A stretch of 64,000 nucleotides of DNA from JAYQKL01 sp049890195 (GCA_049890195.1 JBMHBY010000006.1:62001-126000), one strand, 5' to 3'. Shown: positions 45,439 to 55,024, counted from the first letter of the stretch. Made by a program: numbers and translations. The notes: a model not told the origin generated them from the letters alone.

Positions 45439-45576
45439 GACCTCAGCACCCAAATCAAAAACCTAGCTTAACATATTCGCCGGGGCCGCAAACAGCCCTT
45501 GCAGGACGGTTCACATTGCCGACGATTCCTGATAGGTCTAGCAGTGTTTCATCTTCTTGTCAGGAAAGGCGGACCC

Positions 45577-46869
45577 GTGAGCGACGACACTTTGGACATT
45601 TTGGTTTTGGGCGGCGGAGGTCGTGAACATGCGCTGTGCTGGAAAATTGCGCAAAGCCCGCTGCTCGGAAAACTCTACTGTGCGCCAGGCAATGGCGGCA
45701 TCAACACGCTTGCCGAGCCGGTTGCCCTCAATGCTGAAAACCCTGACGACGTGGTTGCTTTTGCGACGGACAACAACATATCGCTGGTGGTCGTCGGCCC
45801 GGAAGCGCCGCTGGTCGCCGGTGTTGCGGATGCCCTGAACGCAACGGGCATTGCGGTGTTCGGCCCTTCGGCTTTTGCCGCGCAACTGGAAGGCTCAAAA
45901 GGGTTCACCAAGGACATTTGCGCCGCCTATGACATTCCGACAGCCGCCTATGCACGGTTTGACAATGCCGCGGACGCCCATGCCTATCTGGATGACCACC
46001 CCGCCCCGATTGTGGTCAAAGCGGACGGTCTGGCAGCCGGCAAAGGGGTGATTATTGCCGAAACCGACGCCCAGGCTCATGAGGCGGTCGATATGATTTT
46101 TGACGGGGGATTTGGCGCCGCCGGTGCGGAGCTTGTGATTGAGGCGTTTTTGACCGGTGAGGAGGCTAGCTTTTTTGTTCTGTGCGACGGCACCCGCGCC
46201 ATCCCGCTGGCTACGGCGCAGGATCACAAGCGTGTCGGCGACGGGGACACCGGCCCCAATACCGGCGGCATGGGGGCCTATTCCCCGGCCAGCATCATGA
46301 CCCCGGCCCTGATCGAGGAGACCCTGGACCGCATCATCGAGCCGACGCTGAAGGCGATGTCCGATAAAGGCCATCCCTATCGTGGTGTGCTCTATGCCGG
46401 ACTGATGCTCACCGAAGACGGCCCGCAACTGATTGAATATAATGCCCGCTTCGGCGATCCGGAATGCCAGGTTTTGATGCTGCGGATGGAAAGTGACATT
46501 GTTCCGGCCCTGATGTCAGCCGCCAAAGGGGATTTGTCGGACGTCGGGCTGGACTGGTCGGATGATGTCGCCATGACGGTGGTGATGGCGGCCAAGGGCT
46601 ATCCCAGATCCTATGAGAAAAACACACTGATTGAGGGGCTGGATGCAGCCGAACAAAACGGCGCTGTTGTGTTCCATGCCGGCACCAAAGCGGAAGCTGG
46701 CGACATATTGGCAACCGGCGGGCGGGTTCTGAATGTCACGGCACGGGGGGGCAGTGTCACACAGGCCCGACAAAACGCCTATGCCGCCATTGATAAAATC
46801 AACTGGCCTGGCGGCTTCAACCGGACAGATATTGGCTGGCGCGAAGTGGCCCGCGAGAAAAAAACCTAA
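45577..46869 (+). CDS. purD: Phosphoribosylamine-glycine ligase
   Basis: 430-residue ATP-grasp enzyme of purine synthesis joining glycine to phosphoribosylamine. It has VLGGGGREHAL at the N-terminus, VKADGLAAGKGVI, GPNTGGMGAYSPA and EYNARFGDPECQ. The GTG at 45577 gives family length, with AAGGCGG upstream. A longer frame from 45499 is unlikely. The upstream 138 bp to xseA contain no clear promoter match. Its TAA overlaps the convergent rsmD stop. Confidence 0.96.
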   Translation: MSDDTLDILVLGGGGREHALCWKIAQSPLLGKLYCAPGNGGINTLAEPVALNAENPDDVVAFATDNNISLVVVGPEAPLVAGVADALNATGIAVFGPSAFAAQLEGSKGFTKDICAAYDIPTAAYARFDNAADAHAYLDDHPAPIVVKADGLAAGKGVIIAETDAQAHEAVDMIFDGGFGAAGAELVIEAFLTGEEASFFVLCDGTRAIPLATAQDHKRVGDGDTGPNTGGMGAYSPASIMTPALIEETLDRIIEPTLKAMSDKGHPYRGVLYAGLMLTEDGPQLIEYNARFGDPECQVLMLRMESDIVPALMSAAKGDLSDVGLDWSDDVAMTVVMAAKGYPRSYEKNTLIEGLDAAEQNGAVVFHAGTKAEAGDILATGGRVLNVTARGGSVTQARQNAYAAIDKINWPGGFNRTDIGWREVAREKKT

Positions 46870-47435
46870 ACAGCCGCCGACGGCTTCAGAAAATACAGCA
46901 TCGTATCGCCGTAGCCGCGTTCCTCCAGCACAACAAAAGCTGGTGATGGCGCAAACCCGCTGCGTCGGTCCTCTTCAACAATGATGAGCGCATCCGCGGC
47001 AAGCCAACCGCCGGCATCAGCCGACACCAAAGCCTGCTCAGCAAGCCCTTTGCCATAGGGCGGGTCGGCAAACACCAGATTGAAACCCGGCCCCATACCA
47101 GCCGGCAAAGGCCCAAGCTTCACGGCATCCCGCCGGTAGATTTTGCTGACCCCCTGTGCCCCCAGCGCCTCGGTGTTTTCGCGCAACAGGGCACGGGCTT
47201 TGGGGTGTGTGTCCACAAACAGGGCAAATGCCGCACCGCGGGACAAAGCCTCAAATCCAAGCGCTCCGGTTCCGGCAAACAGGTCCAGCACACGGCAGCC
47301 CTGAAGCTCACACTCCGGTGAGGCCGCAAGAATGGAGAACAAAGCCTCGCGGGTGCGGTCTGAGGTCGGCCGGGTGCCCCGGTCACGCGGCGGCGTCAGC
47401 CCCCGGCCCTTCCATTGGCCGCCGACAATCCGCAT
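46866..47435 (-). CDS. rsmD: 16S rRNA (guanine-966-N2) methyltransferase RsmD
   Basis: 189-residue Rossmann methyltransferase. The SAM motif DLFAGTGALG is at 51-60 and the catalytic DPPY at 124-127. The ATG at 47435 overlaps the rluB stop (TGATG) and gives the usual opening MRIVGGQWKGRGL. The stop shares bases with the convergent purD stop. Confidence 0.95.
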   Translation of the reverse strand: MRIVGGQWKGRGLTPPRDRGTRPTSDRTREALFSILAASPECELQGCRVLDLFAGTGALGFEALSRGAAFALFVDTHPKARALLRENTEALGAQGVSKIYRRDAVKLGPLPAGMGPGFNLVFADPPYGKGLAEQALVSADAGGWLAADALIIVEEDRRSGFAPSPAFVVLEERGYGDTMLYFLKPSAAV

Positions 47436-48445
47436 CAGCTTTTCCCTTTTCCGTTCATGTCCCAAGGCGCGAGATGCGCCTTGTCAGAAACTGCCTTGTT
47501 TGATGGTCTGTCGGTTTGGGGTTTTGGGGACTGTGGACGCTTGGCCGGCTTGCTTTGCTTATTCGACTGCTGACGCTGGCTTGACTTGCCGCGCTGCCCC
47601 GCATTGGATTTCCGTGCTTTCCCCTTGCCGGGCGGTGACGGCTCACGCCCCTCCAGCAAATCCGTCCAGGCCCCCCCGAGTTGCTGACGCAAAACCCGCC
47701 GCGGCACCTCCTCAAGCGCGCCATCGTCCAGATTGCCCAGCTGGAAAGGCCCAAATGAGAGGCGGATCAGTCGGTTGACCTTGAGGCCGGCATATTCCAG
47801 CAGTTTCTTGATTTCACGGTTCTTGCCTTCCCGCAAGGCGACCGTCAGCCAGAAATTGTCCCCTTGCTGGCGCTCCACCTCCAAATCGACCTGCCGATAA
47901 ACGATTTTGTCAACAACAACACCTTTACGGATTTCCTCCAGCCGGGCCATATCCGGCCGCCCGTAGGCCCGCACGCGGTACCGACGCAACCAGCCGGTAT
48001 CCGGCAATTCCAGAAACCGCTTCAAGCCGCCATCATTGGTCATCAGCAGCAAGCCCTCCGTGTTGATGTCCAGCCGTCCGACCGACATCACACGCGGCAG
48101 CTCCTTCGGCATGGCGGCAAACACTGTGGGCCGCCCCTGCGGATCGCGCTCGGTCGTCACCAGCCCCCGCTTCTTGTTGTAGCGCCACAACCGGGGCGGT
48201 TCCGGCTCGGCGACCGGCTTGCCGTCAAACAGGATTTTGGCGCCGGGCAGGACATTCAGTGCCGGGCTTTTGATCACGTCACCGTTCACACTGACGCGGC
48301 CATCGGCAATCATCCGCTCCACCTCACGCCTCGAAGCGATGCCGGTGCGCGCAAGGACCTTGGCGATGCGTTCGCCTTTGGCGGCTTTGTCATTGGCTCC
48401 GGCTGTTTGGGGCGGAGGGGATGTTTCCTTGGGGGGACGGGACAT
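47435..48445 (-). CDS. 23S rRNA pseudouridine synthase RluB-like
   Basis: 336-residue enzyme with an S4 RNA-binding domain (about residues 25-75) and the RsuA/RluB catalytic domain. The catalytic Asp126 is in SVGRLDINTEGLLLMTNDGG. A Lys/Ser/Gln/Pro-rich basic tail follows (about 265-336), common in alphaproteobacterial members. The exact target, 23S U2605 or a 16S site, is inferred from similarity to RluB. Coupled to rsmD, so two rRNA-modifying enzymes form one operon. Confidence 0.92.
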   Translation of the reverse strand: MSRPPKETSPPPQTAGANDKAAKGERIAKVLARTGIASRREVERMIADGRVSVNGDVIKSPALNVLPGAKILFDGKPVAEPEPPRLWRYNKKRGLVTTERDPQGRPTVFAAMPKELPRVMSVGRLDINTEGLLLMTNDGGLKRFLELPDTGWLRRYRVRAYGRPDMARLEEIRKGVVVDKIVYRQVDLEVERQQGDNFWLTVALREGKNREIKKLLEYAGLKVNRLIRLSFGPFQLGNLDDGALEEVPRRVLRQQLGGAWTDLLEGREPSPPGKGKARKSNAGQRGKSSQRQQSNKQSKPAKRPQSPKPQTDRPSNKAVSDKAHLAPWDMNGKGKS

Positions 48446-48501
48446 GTCGGGCTGCCTGTAAATGATGCTTCATGGACACTGAAAATCCAGTATAAAGCAT
48501 T

Positions 48502-48969
48502 ATGAACATGAAATCCGCAACTCATATCGATCCGATGGACCTCGCCCTTGACCAGGCCAGGCAGGCTGCAACAAGGGGCGAAGTGCCGGTCGGGGCCGTG
48601 CTGGTCGCCCCGGACGGCACAATTCTGGCGGCGGACGGAAACCGCATCAAAGAGTTGCGGGACCCGACCGCCCATGCAGAAATGCTGGTGCTGCGCGCCG
48701 CGGCGGGACAGGGCGGCAATGAACGCCTGATGGCGTGTGACCTGTATGTCACCCTCGAGCCCTGCACGATGTGTGCCGGCGCCATCGCCCTCGCCCGCAT
48801 CCGGCGCATTTATTACGGCGCAGCGGATGAAAAGACAGGCGCCTGCGACCACGGCGTACGTTTTTTTGATCAAGACAGTTGTCACCACCGCCCGGAAATA
48901 TATGGCGGCATCAATGAAACAGTTTGCGGGGATCTTCTGAGGGATTTTTTCGCCACACGGCGCTCGTGA
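48502..48969 (+). CDS. tadA: tRNA-specific adenosine deaminase
   Basis: 155-residue zinc deaminase making inosine at the tRNA-Arg wobble position. The zinc and catalytic residues are His58-Ala-Glu60 and Cys88/Cys91 in EPCTMCAGA. A neighbouring stretch YYGAADEKTGACDHG also fits TadA. Divergent from rluB across 56 bp. Confidence 0.95.
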   Translation: MNMKSATHIDPMDLALDQARQAATRGEVPVGAVLVAPDGTILAADGNRIKELRDPTAHAEMLVLRAAAGQGGNERLMACDLYVTLEPCTMCAGAIALARIRRIYYGAADEKTGACDHGVRFFDQDSCHHRPEIYGGINETVCGDLLRDFFATRRS

Positions 48970-49032
48970 CGAAAAGTCTTCTGGCAATGTTTGAACGCTT
49001 GGGGCAATATGCGTGCAAACGGGGAGAAAGAC

Positions 49033-50262
49033 ATGAATTTTGATTACAGCGAAAAAACAAAAGAGATGATCGAGCGTGTCCAGAATTTTATGGACGCAAA
49101 CGTATATCCGAACATTCCAACTTACAATGAGCAGATGGCCGCCTTCGGCAATGACCGCTGGCAGGTGCCGGCCATATTGGACGAGATCAAGGCCAAGGCC
49201 AAGGCCGAGGGCTTGTGGAATCTTTTCCTGCCGGAGTTTGACGAGGGCGCAGGCCTGACCAATCTGGAATATGCGCCGCTGGCGGAACTGATGGGCAAAG
49301 TGGCCTGGGGGTCGGAGGTGTTCAACTGCAGCGCACCGGACACCGGGAACATGGAAGTGCTGGCCCGCTACGGCAGTGACGCACAAAAGGCGCAATGGCT
49401 GACGCCACTGTTGAACGGTGACATCCGTTCGGCCTTTTTGATGACCGAGCCGGATGTCGCATCATCAGACGCCACCAATATTGAAACAAGCATTGTGCGC
49501 GACGGCGATGAATATGTCATCAACGGCCGCAAATGGTGGTCTTCAGGACTGGGCGACCCGCGTTGCAAAATCGCCATTGTAATGGGCAAAACCGACTTTG
49601 ACGCCCCCAAACATCAGCAGCAAAGCATGATTTTGGTGCCAACCGACGCCCCCGGTGTTGAGGTGGTGCGGCATTTGAATGTGTTTGGATATGATGATGC
49701 TCCGCACGGTCATATGGAAGTCAAGCTTGACAATGTTCGGGTGCCCGCCGGGAATATGTTGCTCGGCGAAGGCCGCGGTTTTGAAATTGCCCAAGGGCGC
49801 CTCGGGCCCGGCCGGATTCACCACTGCATGCGGACCATCGGCTTGGCCGAGGCGACGCTTGAAATCATGTGCAAGCGCCTGTTGTCACGCACGGCCTTTG
49901 GCAAAAAGGTGGCTGAACATTCAGTCTGGGAGGAGCGGATTGCCCGCGCCCGCATGGACATTGAAATGACCCGCCTGTTGTGCCTGAAAGCCGCCTATAT
50001 GATGGATACGGTCGGCAACAAGGTGGCGCAGGGTGAAATTGCCATGATTAAGGTCGCCGGTCCGAATATCGCCTTGAAAGTCATAGATGACGCCATCCAG
50101 GCCCATGGCGGCGGCGGGGTTTCGCAGGATTTCCCGCTGGCTTCAGCCTATGCCGGCATGCGGACACTGCGGCTGGCCGACGGACCGGATGAAGTGCACA
50201 ACCGCGCCATCGCCCGGTTGGAACTGCGCAAATACATGGACCAATCACAACGGGTGAAATAA
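49033..50262 (+). CDS. Acyl-CoA dehydrogenase family protein
   Basis: 409-residue FAD enzyme of the acyl-CoA dehydrogenase superfamily, resembling the ACAD10/11-like branch. Landmarks are FLMTEPDVASSDATNIET, NGRKWWSSGLGD, RTAFGKKVAEHSVWEERIA and the C-terminal DGPDEVHNRAIARLEL. It would oxidise an acyl-CoA substrate and pass electrons to ETF. The substrate is unknown. The ATG at 49033 has GGGGAG upstream. No other beta-oxidation gene is nearby, but isocitrate lyase 3 kb away would use the resulting acetyl-CoA. Confidence 0.92.
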   Translation: MNFDYSEKTKEMIERVQNFMDANVYPNIPTYNEQMAAFGNDRWQVPAILDEIKAKAKAEGLWNLFLPEFDEGAGLTNLEYAPLAELMGKVAWGSEVFNCSAPDTGNMEVLARYGSDAQKAQWLTPLLNGDIRSAFLMTEPDVASSDATNIETSIVRDGDEYVINGRKWWSSGLGDPRCKIAIVMGKTDFDAPKHQQQSMILVPTDAPGVEVVRHLNVFGYDDAPHGHMEVKLDNVRVPAGNMLLGEGRGFEIAQGRLGPGRIHHCMRTIGLAEATLEIMCKRLLSRTAFGKKVAEHSVWEERIARARMDIEMTRLLCLKAAYMMDTVGNKVAQGEIAMIKVAGPNIALKVIDDAIQAHGGGGVSQDFPLASAYAGMRTLRLADGPDEVHNRAIARLELRKYMDQSQRVK

Positions 50263-50281
50263 GCGCAGATTGTCCTCAAAG

Positions 50282-50319
50282 TTTGGCCGGGCCGGGGGGT
50301 TCCCTCAGCGCCGGCCAAA
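50282..50319. repeat. 9-bp inverted repeat between acyl-CoA dehydrogenase and mutL ends
   Basis: TTTGGCCGG (50282-50290) and CCGGCCAAA (50311-50319) are a perfect inverted repeat with a 20-nt loop that straddles the mutL stop codon. No T run follows on either side, so it is at best a weak terminator or a transcript-stabilising hairpin for the convergent genes. Confidence 0.5.
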
Positions 50320-52143
50320 TAGCTTTTCAATCTCGTTTTTCTTCAGCTCGACATAAGTCGGCCGACCGTGATTGCATTGACCGGCATGCGGGGTGATCTC
50401 CATTTCGCGCAGCAGGGCGTTCATCTCCTCCTGTGTCAGGCGGCGGCCGGCCCGCACCGATCCGTGACACGCCATTGTTCCGCAAATATCCGCCAACCGC
50501 TCCTTCAGTGACAAGGCATTGCCCAGCTCTGAGACTTCATCCGCCAAGTCCTTGACCAGCGCCTGAATATCGGTTTTGCCGAGCAGGGACGGTATTTCCC
50601 GCACCAGAATCGTTGCGGACCCGAAGGGCTCGACAATGAAACCCAACCCTGCCAGCTCATCCGTCCGGGCCAGCAGCAGGGCCGTTGCCGCCTCGTCAAG
50701 CTCGACGACCTCAGGAATCAACAACAGCTGCCGGTCGATGCCATTGGCCGCCATCTGTTTTTTCATCCGCTCATATACGAGCCGTTCATGCGCGGCATGC
50801 TGATCAACAATCACCAGCCCGTCGGCAGTCTGGGCCACAATATAGGTTTCATGCAGTTGTGCCCGCGCCAGACCAAGCGGCATATCGGCCGGAACGCCGC
50901 TCGATGCACCCGGCTCAGGTTGCGCCTGCGCCGGCGTGCTGAAACCGCCAAGATCCTGAAAACCGCTTTGCGGCGGGGGCGCAGTGTGCGGGGTTTGTGC
51001 ATATTGCGGTGGCGCAGGCGGCTGTGACACACCAAATTCAGCCGCTGGTGCGGATGTCGTGCCGGGTCTGAAGGCGGATAAGGCTGCATCTGCGACCGTT
51101 GAAGACGCCTGGTGCCCGGCCTCATTGAGCGCCGCCCGCAAGCCGCCGACGATCATGGAACGCACCAATGCCGGATCACGGAACCGCACTTCTGTTTTGG
51201 CCGGGTGCACATTGACATCAACCTCGCCGGGTGTGACCTCAACGAACAAGGCCACCGCCGGATGCCGGTTGCGGGCCAAAAAGTCCTGATAGGCGCCACG
51301 GATGGCGCCATTGAGCAGACGATCCTTGACCGGGCGCCCATTGACGAACATGTATTGCGCCCGCGCCGTCGCCTGATTGAATGTCGGCAGACCGGCAAAC
51401 CCGGCGAGAACATAACCGTTGCGTTCAACATAAACCGGCACGGCATTTCCGGCAAAATCACGCCCCATGACCTTGGCGAGCCGGTTCAGCTGCGCCGCCT
51501 CGTCTCCGGGCATCTCCGCCGGATAATCAAACAATCGGCGTCCGTCCGATGTGACGGAAAACCCGATCAGCGGATGCGCCATGGAAAGCCGCTTGATGAC
51601 ATCTGAAATCGCCGTGGTCTCGGCCCGGTCGGATTTCAGGAATTTCAGCCGTGCCGGCGTCGCGTAAAACAAATCCTCTACATCTATCCGTGTGCCCTTC
51701 TGCCCGGCAACCGGTCTGGGCAACTCGATCTTGCCCCCATTGACCTTGATCTGCAGGGCCGTGTCCGCTCCTTCCGGTCTGGAGGTGATCGTCATTTTCG
51801 CCACCGCACCAATGGACGGTAGGGCCTCGCCGCGAAACCCCAATGTTGAAACATGGAACAAACGGTCGCCGCCGTCCCCTTCCGGCAGCTTGGATGTCGC
51901 ATGGCGCTCCACCGCCAGCCGCAGATCCTCCGCCACCATGCCAATGCCGTCATCCGTGACGCTGATCAGGGATTTTCCGCCGGCCGCCAACATGACATCA
52001 ATTCTGGTCGCCCCGGCATCAATGGCGTTTTCCACCAGTTCCTTGACCGCACTGAACGGGCGTTCAACAACCTCACCAGCGGCAATCCGGTTGATGGTTC
52101 CTTCCCTCAGGCGCTGGATGACTGGTTTTCCGGGCTGCCCCAC
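50305..52143 (-). CDS. mutL: DNA mismatch repair protein MutL
   Basis: 612-residue MutL with an N-terminal GHKL ATPase (ELVENAIDAGA, DDGIGM, GFRGEAL), a Pro/Ala/Gln-rich linker (about 355-420), and a C-terminal endonuclease domain. The nuclease metal motif DQHAAHERLVYE (447-458) and the late ACHGSVRAG and CNHGRPT elements are present, so it should nick DNA itself. The start is a GTG at 52143 with AGGAG 7 nt upstream. A frame from 52254 adds a non-conserved extension. Confidence 0.95.
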   Translation of the reverse strand: MGQPGKPVIQRLREGTINRIAAGEVVERPFSAVKELVENAIDAGATRIDVMLAAGGKSLISVTDDGIGMVAEDLRLAVERHATSKLPEGDGGDRLFHVSTLGFRGEALPSIGAVAKMTITSRPEGADTALQIKVNGGKIELPRPVAGQKGTRIDVEDLFYATPARLKFLKSDRAETTAISDVIKRLSMAHPLIGFSVTSDGRRLFDYPAEMPGDEAAQLNRLAKVMGRDFAGNAVPVYVERNGYVLAGFAGLPTFNQATARAQYMFVNGRPVKDRLLNGAIRGAYQDFLARNRHPAVALFVEVTPGEVDVNVHPAKTEVRFRDPALVRSMIVGGLRAALNEAGHQASSTVADAALSAFRPGTTSAPAAEFGVSQPPAPPQYAQTPHTAPPPQSGFQDLGGFSTPAQAQPEPGASSGVPADMPLGLARAQLHETYIVAQTADGLVIVDQHAAHERLVYERMKKQMAANGIDRQLLLIPEVVELDEAATALLLARTDELAGLGFIVEPFGSATILVREIPSLLGKTDIQALVKDLADEVSELGNALSLKERLADICGTMACHGSVRAGRRLTQEEMNALLREMEITPHAGQCNHGRPTYVELKKNEIEKLFGRR

Positions 52144-52286
52144 AATATGTCTCCTCTTGCCGCTTGTTGCTTGGAAATTTGACTGACTGGGCGACACTGA
52201 TTCTGCCTTCAAGCATATCAACAGTTGGCAGGCCGCGCTCCCCCTGATAGACATAAGCTTGTGTATAAATTCTGGTTGGAGTCCTC

Positions 52287-53150
52287 ATGACTGACGACAC
52301 GATAAAATGGCATGGGCAATTATGGATCCTTGTCTTGGCATTTGCTTTTTTGATTGCCGTAATCGGCCGCATCAACCCCAGCGAACCGCAGTTGCACGGC
52401 AGCATAGATGCCTCGGCACATGTCAATGGCAGCCCCATATCCTCTGGCGCCTTCGCCCTGATCCGGGCCGATATGGAAATGGCAAAAAATGCTGCATTGA
52501 CACAGGAGGAACAGGATCAACTGCTTGAGCTGATGATTGATGAGGAATTGATGATACAGAAAATGCTTGCTGAGGGGTTTCTGGTCACAGACATTGATAT
52601 CCGACGGCGCATATCCAACGCCTACATCACCCAATTAAAAGACATTTGGGACACGAAAACAGTCACTGCTGAGGAGCTGCAAACCTATTTCAACGACAAC
52701 ATTGAGGAGTTCACCCCCAGCGCTGAAATCCACGTCAAACGCATTTTTGTCAGGGGGGCGCGGGAAGATGTCGACCAACGCATCAATGCCATCCGACAAG
52801 CCTTCCAGAGCGGCGCCAGCTTTGAGGAGGTCGCGGTCAATTTCGGGGACGCAATCCCGCCTGCCATCCCCGCCAAACTGCTCCCCCTGTCGGAGCTGAA
52901 GCAGTATATCGGCCCGATCCTGACCCAGAAGCTCACCAACCTGCCGAACGGCACATTGACGGACGCCATCCAAGCCGGCAGCGGCTGGCATTTCCTCTAT
53001 ATTGTCGAGCGCACACCGGGGACGCCGCCGGCTTTTGAAACAGTGGCCGAGCAGGTGGAAACCATGTACAGGGCCCTGGGCTTTGAGGCGTTTCTCGACG
53101 AAAACGTTGCCGCCCTGCGGGTCGGCGCCAAAATCAGAAAAACAAATTAA
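52287..53150 (+). CDS. Membrane-anchored parvulin-like peptidyl-prolyl isomerase
   Basis: 287-residue protein with one N-terminal membrane anchor (about residues 12-28), an alpha-helical chaperone-like region (about 45-130), and a parvulin-like domain (about 140-250). The parvulin part retains HVKRIFVRG but is divergent, and activity is uncertain. A role in periplasmic protein folding is inferred. The ATG at 52287 has GGAG upstream. Divergent from mutL across 143 bp. Confidence 0.78.
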   Translation: MTDDTIKWHGQLWILVLAFAFLIAVIGRINPSEPQLHGSIDASAHVNGSPISSGAFALIRADMEMAKNAALTQEEQDQLLELMIDEELMIQKMLAEGFLVTDIDIRRRISNAYITQLKDIWDTKTVTAEELQTYFNDNIEEFTPSAEIHVKRIFVRGAREDVDQRINAIRQAFQSGASFEEVAVNFGDAIPPAIPAKLLPLSELKQYIGPILTQKLTNLPNGTLTDAIQAGSGWHFLYIVERTPGTPPAFETVAEQVETMYRALGFEAFLDENVAALRVGAKIRKTN

Positions 53151-53177
53151 AAAGCCCGCGAGGAACCCGCGGGCTTT
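53151..53177 (-). terminator. Strong hairpin terminator between aceA and the isomerase gene
   Basis: A perfect 10-bp stem (53151-53160 with 53168-53177, AAAGCCCGCG and its complement) encloses a 7-nt loop. On the minus strand it is followed by five T, which fits Rho-independent termination of aceA. It also sits directly behind the plus-strand stop codon and may act in both directions. Confidence 0.85.
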
Positions 53178-53198
53178 CCAATCGACAAATCTGACGGA

Positions 53199-54803
53199 TC
53201 AGAACTGGTTCATGGTGTTGTCCACACCAGACGCCAACAGGGCATTGTCACCGGAGAAGTACTCCTTGTGGTCATCCCCGATGTTCGAGCCGGCAAGGTC
53301 CTGGTGCTTGACCGACGCCATGCCGCGGCGGATTTCGCGCCGCTGGACATCACGGACGTAAGCCAACATGCCGAGATCACCGAAATACCCCTCAGACAAA
53401 ACATCCGTCCCCAGCGCGGTGTCGTGATAAGTCGGCAGCGTGATGAGGTGGTGGAAAATACCGGCCTCACGCGAGGCATCCTTCTGAAAGCTCTGGACAA
53501 GACGGTCCGCTTCGGCGGCAAGTTCGCTGTCGTCGAATGCGGCATCCATGAGACCCTGCGGGTTGTCGGCCGGGTCGGGATAAGCGGCGACGTCTTTGCC
53601 CGCAGCCTGCCATTCCTCAAACACCTGTTTACGGAAATTCAGGGTCCAGTTGAAGCTTGGTGAATTGTTATAGACCAGTTTGGCATTCGGAATGGTTTGA
53701 CGGATACGGTTCACCATGCCGGCAATCTGCGCAACATTCGGTTTTTCCGTTTCAATCCACAGCAGGTCGGCGCCGTTTTGCAGGCTGGTCACACAATCGA
53801 GCACGACCCGGTCTTCACCGGTGCCGTCCTTGAAGGCATACAGGCCATTGGGCAAACGCACCGCTTTGACCGTCTGTCCGTCCTGCACCAATACCTGCTC
53901 ACCATGTGCGACCTGCGCAACATCTGTGACCGGTTCGGTTTTCAGGAATGCATTGTACTGGTCCGCCAAATCGCCGGGCTGGGAGGATACCGGGATTTTC
54001 TGGGTCAGGCCGGCACCGAGCGAGTCGGTCCGCGCGACAATCACGCCGTCCTCAACACCCAGTTCGAGGAAGGCATAACGCACCGCATTGATTTTGGCGA
54101 GGAAATCCTCATGCGGAACCGTGACCTTGCCGTCCTGGTGACCGCATTGCTTGGCGTCAGAAACCTGATTTTCAATCTGGATGCAGCAGGCGCCAGCCTC
54201 TATCATTTTCTTGGCCAGCAGATAAGTGGCCTCCTCATTGCCGAAACCGGCATCAATGTCGGCGATGATCGGCACGACATGGGTTTCGTAATTGTCAATC
54301 TGCTCAATGATGGCCGTTTCATCCCCACCGCCGGCACGGGCCGCGTCGAGGTCAGCGAAGATATGACGCAATTCGCGGGCGTCTGCTTGACGCAGGAAGG
54401 TGTAAATCTCTTCAATCAAACCGGCAACTGCGGTTTTTTCATGCATGGACTGGTCCGGCAGCGGGCCAAAGTCGGAGCGCAGCGCGGCAACCATCCAGCC
54501 GGAGAGATAGACATAGCGGCGGGTTGTGGATTTCTGGTGGCGCTTGATGGCCATCAGCATTTGCTGGGCAGTGAAGCCGTGCCAGCAGCCGAGTGATTGT
54601 GTGTAGTTGGACCAGTCGGCGTCATAGGCTTCCATGTCGGCGCGCATGATGGCGGCGGTGTAACGTGCAATGTCCAGACCTGTCTGAAAGCGGTTTTGGA
54701 TACGCATGCGTGCTGCATATTCCGGGTTCACACCCTTCCAAGCCACTGCATTGGTTTGTTTTTGGTCTTCAAAATGTTTGATGAGGTCGCGATATTTGGT
54801 CAT
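53199..54803 (-). CDS. aceA: Isocitrate lyase
   Basis: 534-residue glyoxylate-shunt enzyme cleaving isocitrate to succinate and glyoxylate. The catalytic motif reads KQCGH (218-222), with metal-site ADIDAGFGN (181-189) and the SWNT-like NNSPSFNW. The length and sequence fit the long (about 530-residue) AceA subgroup rather than the E. coli type. The ATG at 54803 has AAGGAAA upstream. It is divergent from a ScfR-type regulator that probably controls it. Malate synthase is not in the window. Confidence 0.96.
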   Translation of the reverse strand: MTKYRDLIKHFEDQKQTNAVAWKGVNPEYAARMRIQNRFQTGLDIARYTAAIMRADMEAYDADWSNYTQSLGCWHGFTAQQMLMAIKRHQKSTTRRYVYLSGWMVAALRSDFGPLPDQSMHEKTAVAGLIEEIYTFLRQADARELRHIFADLDAARAGGGDETAIIEQIDNYETHVVPIIADIDAGFGNEEATYLLAKKMIEAGACCIQIENQVSDAKQCGHQDGKVTVPHEDFLAKINAVRYAFLELGVEDGVIVARTDSLGAGLTQKIPVSSQPGDLADQYNAFLKTEPVTDVAQVAHGEQVLVQDGQTVKAVRLPNGLYAFKDGTGEDRVVLDCVTSLQNGADLLWIETEKPNVAQIAGMVNRIRQTIPNAKLVYNNSPSFNWTLNFRKQVFEEWQAAGKDVAAYPDPADNPQGLMDAAFDDSELAAEADRLVQSFQKDASREAGIFHHLITLPTYHDTALGTDVLSEGYFGDLGMLAYVRDVQRREIRRGMASVKHQDLAGSNIGDDHKEYFSGDNALLASGVDNTMNQF

Positions 54804-54844
54804 GGCATTTCCTTGTTCAAATGGCCGGTAATCATGTGGAAAAT

Positions 54845-54889
54845 AGCGGCCATGGTAACCCGTTGTGGGAGGCACTTACCATGGCCGCT
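54845..54889 (-). promoter_or_regulatory. Perfect 14-bp inverted repeat before aceA
   Basis: AGCGGCCATGGTAA (54845-54858) and its exact complement (54876-54889) flank a 17-nt spacer, 42 bp upstream of the aceA start. As RNA from the minus strand it would form a stable stem whose loop contains CCTCCC, complementary to a ribosome-binding site. As DNA it could be an operator. The function is unknown. Confidence 0.7.
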
Positions 54890-55024
54890 GCAACGGTATG
54901 CAAAAGCCAAATACTCCCCCGAGAAAAGCTAATGCGTGCCGATGTGTTTCCACACCCAGGTAAATACAACTTTTACATGTCAGTTCAAGAATAATGTTAA
55001 GCAACTGATAATATTAAAGTAAAT

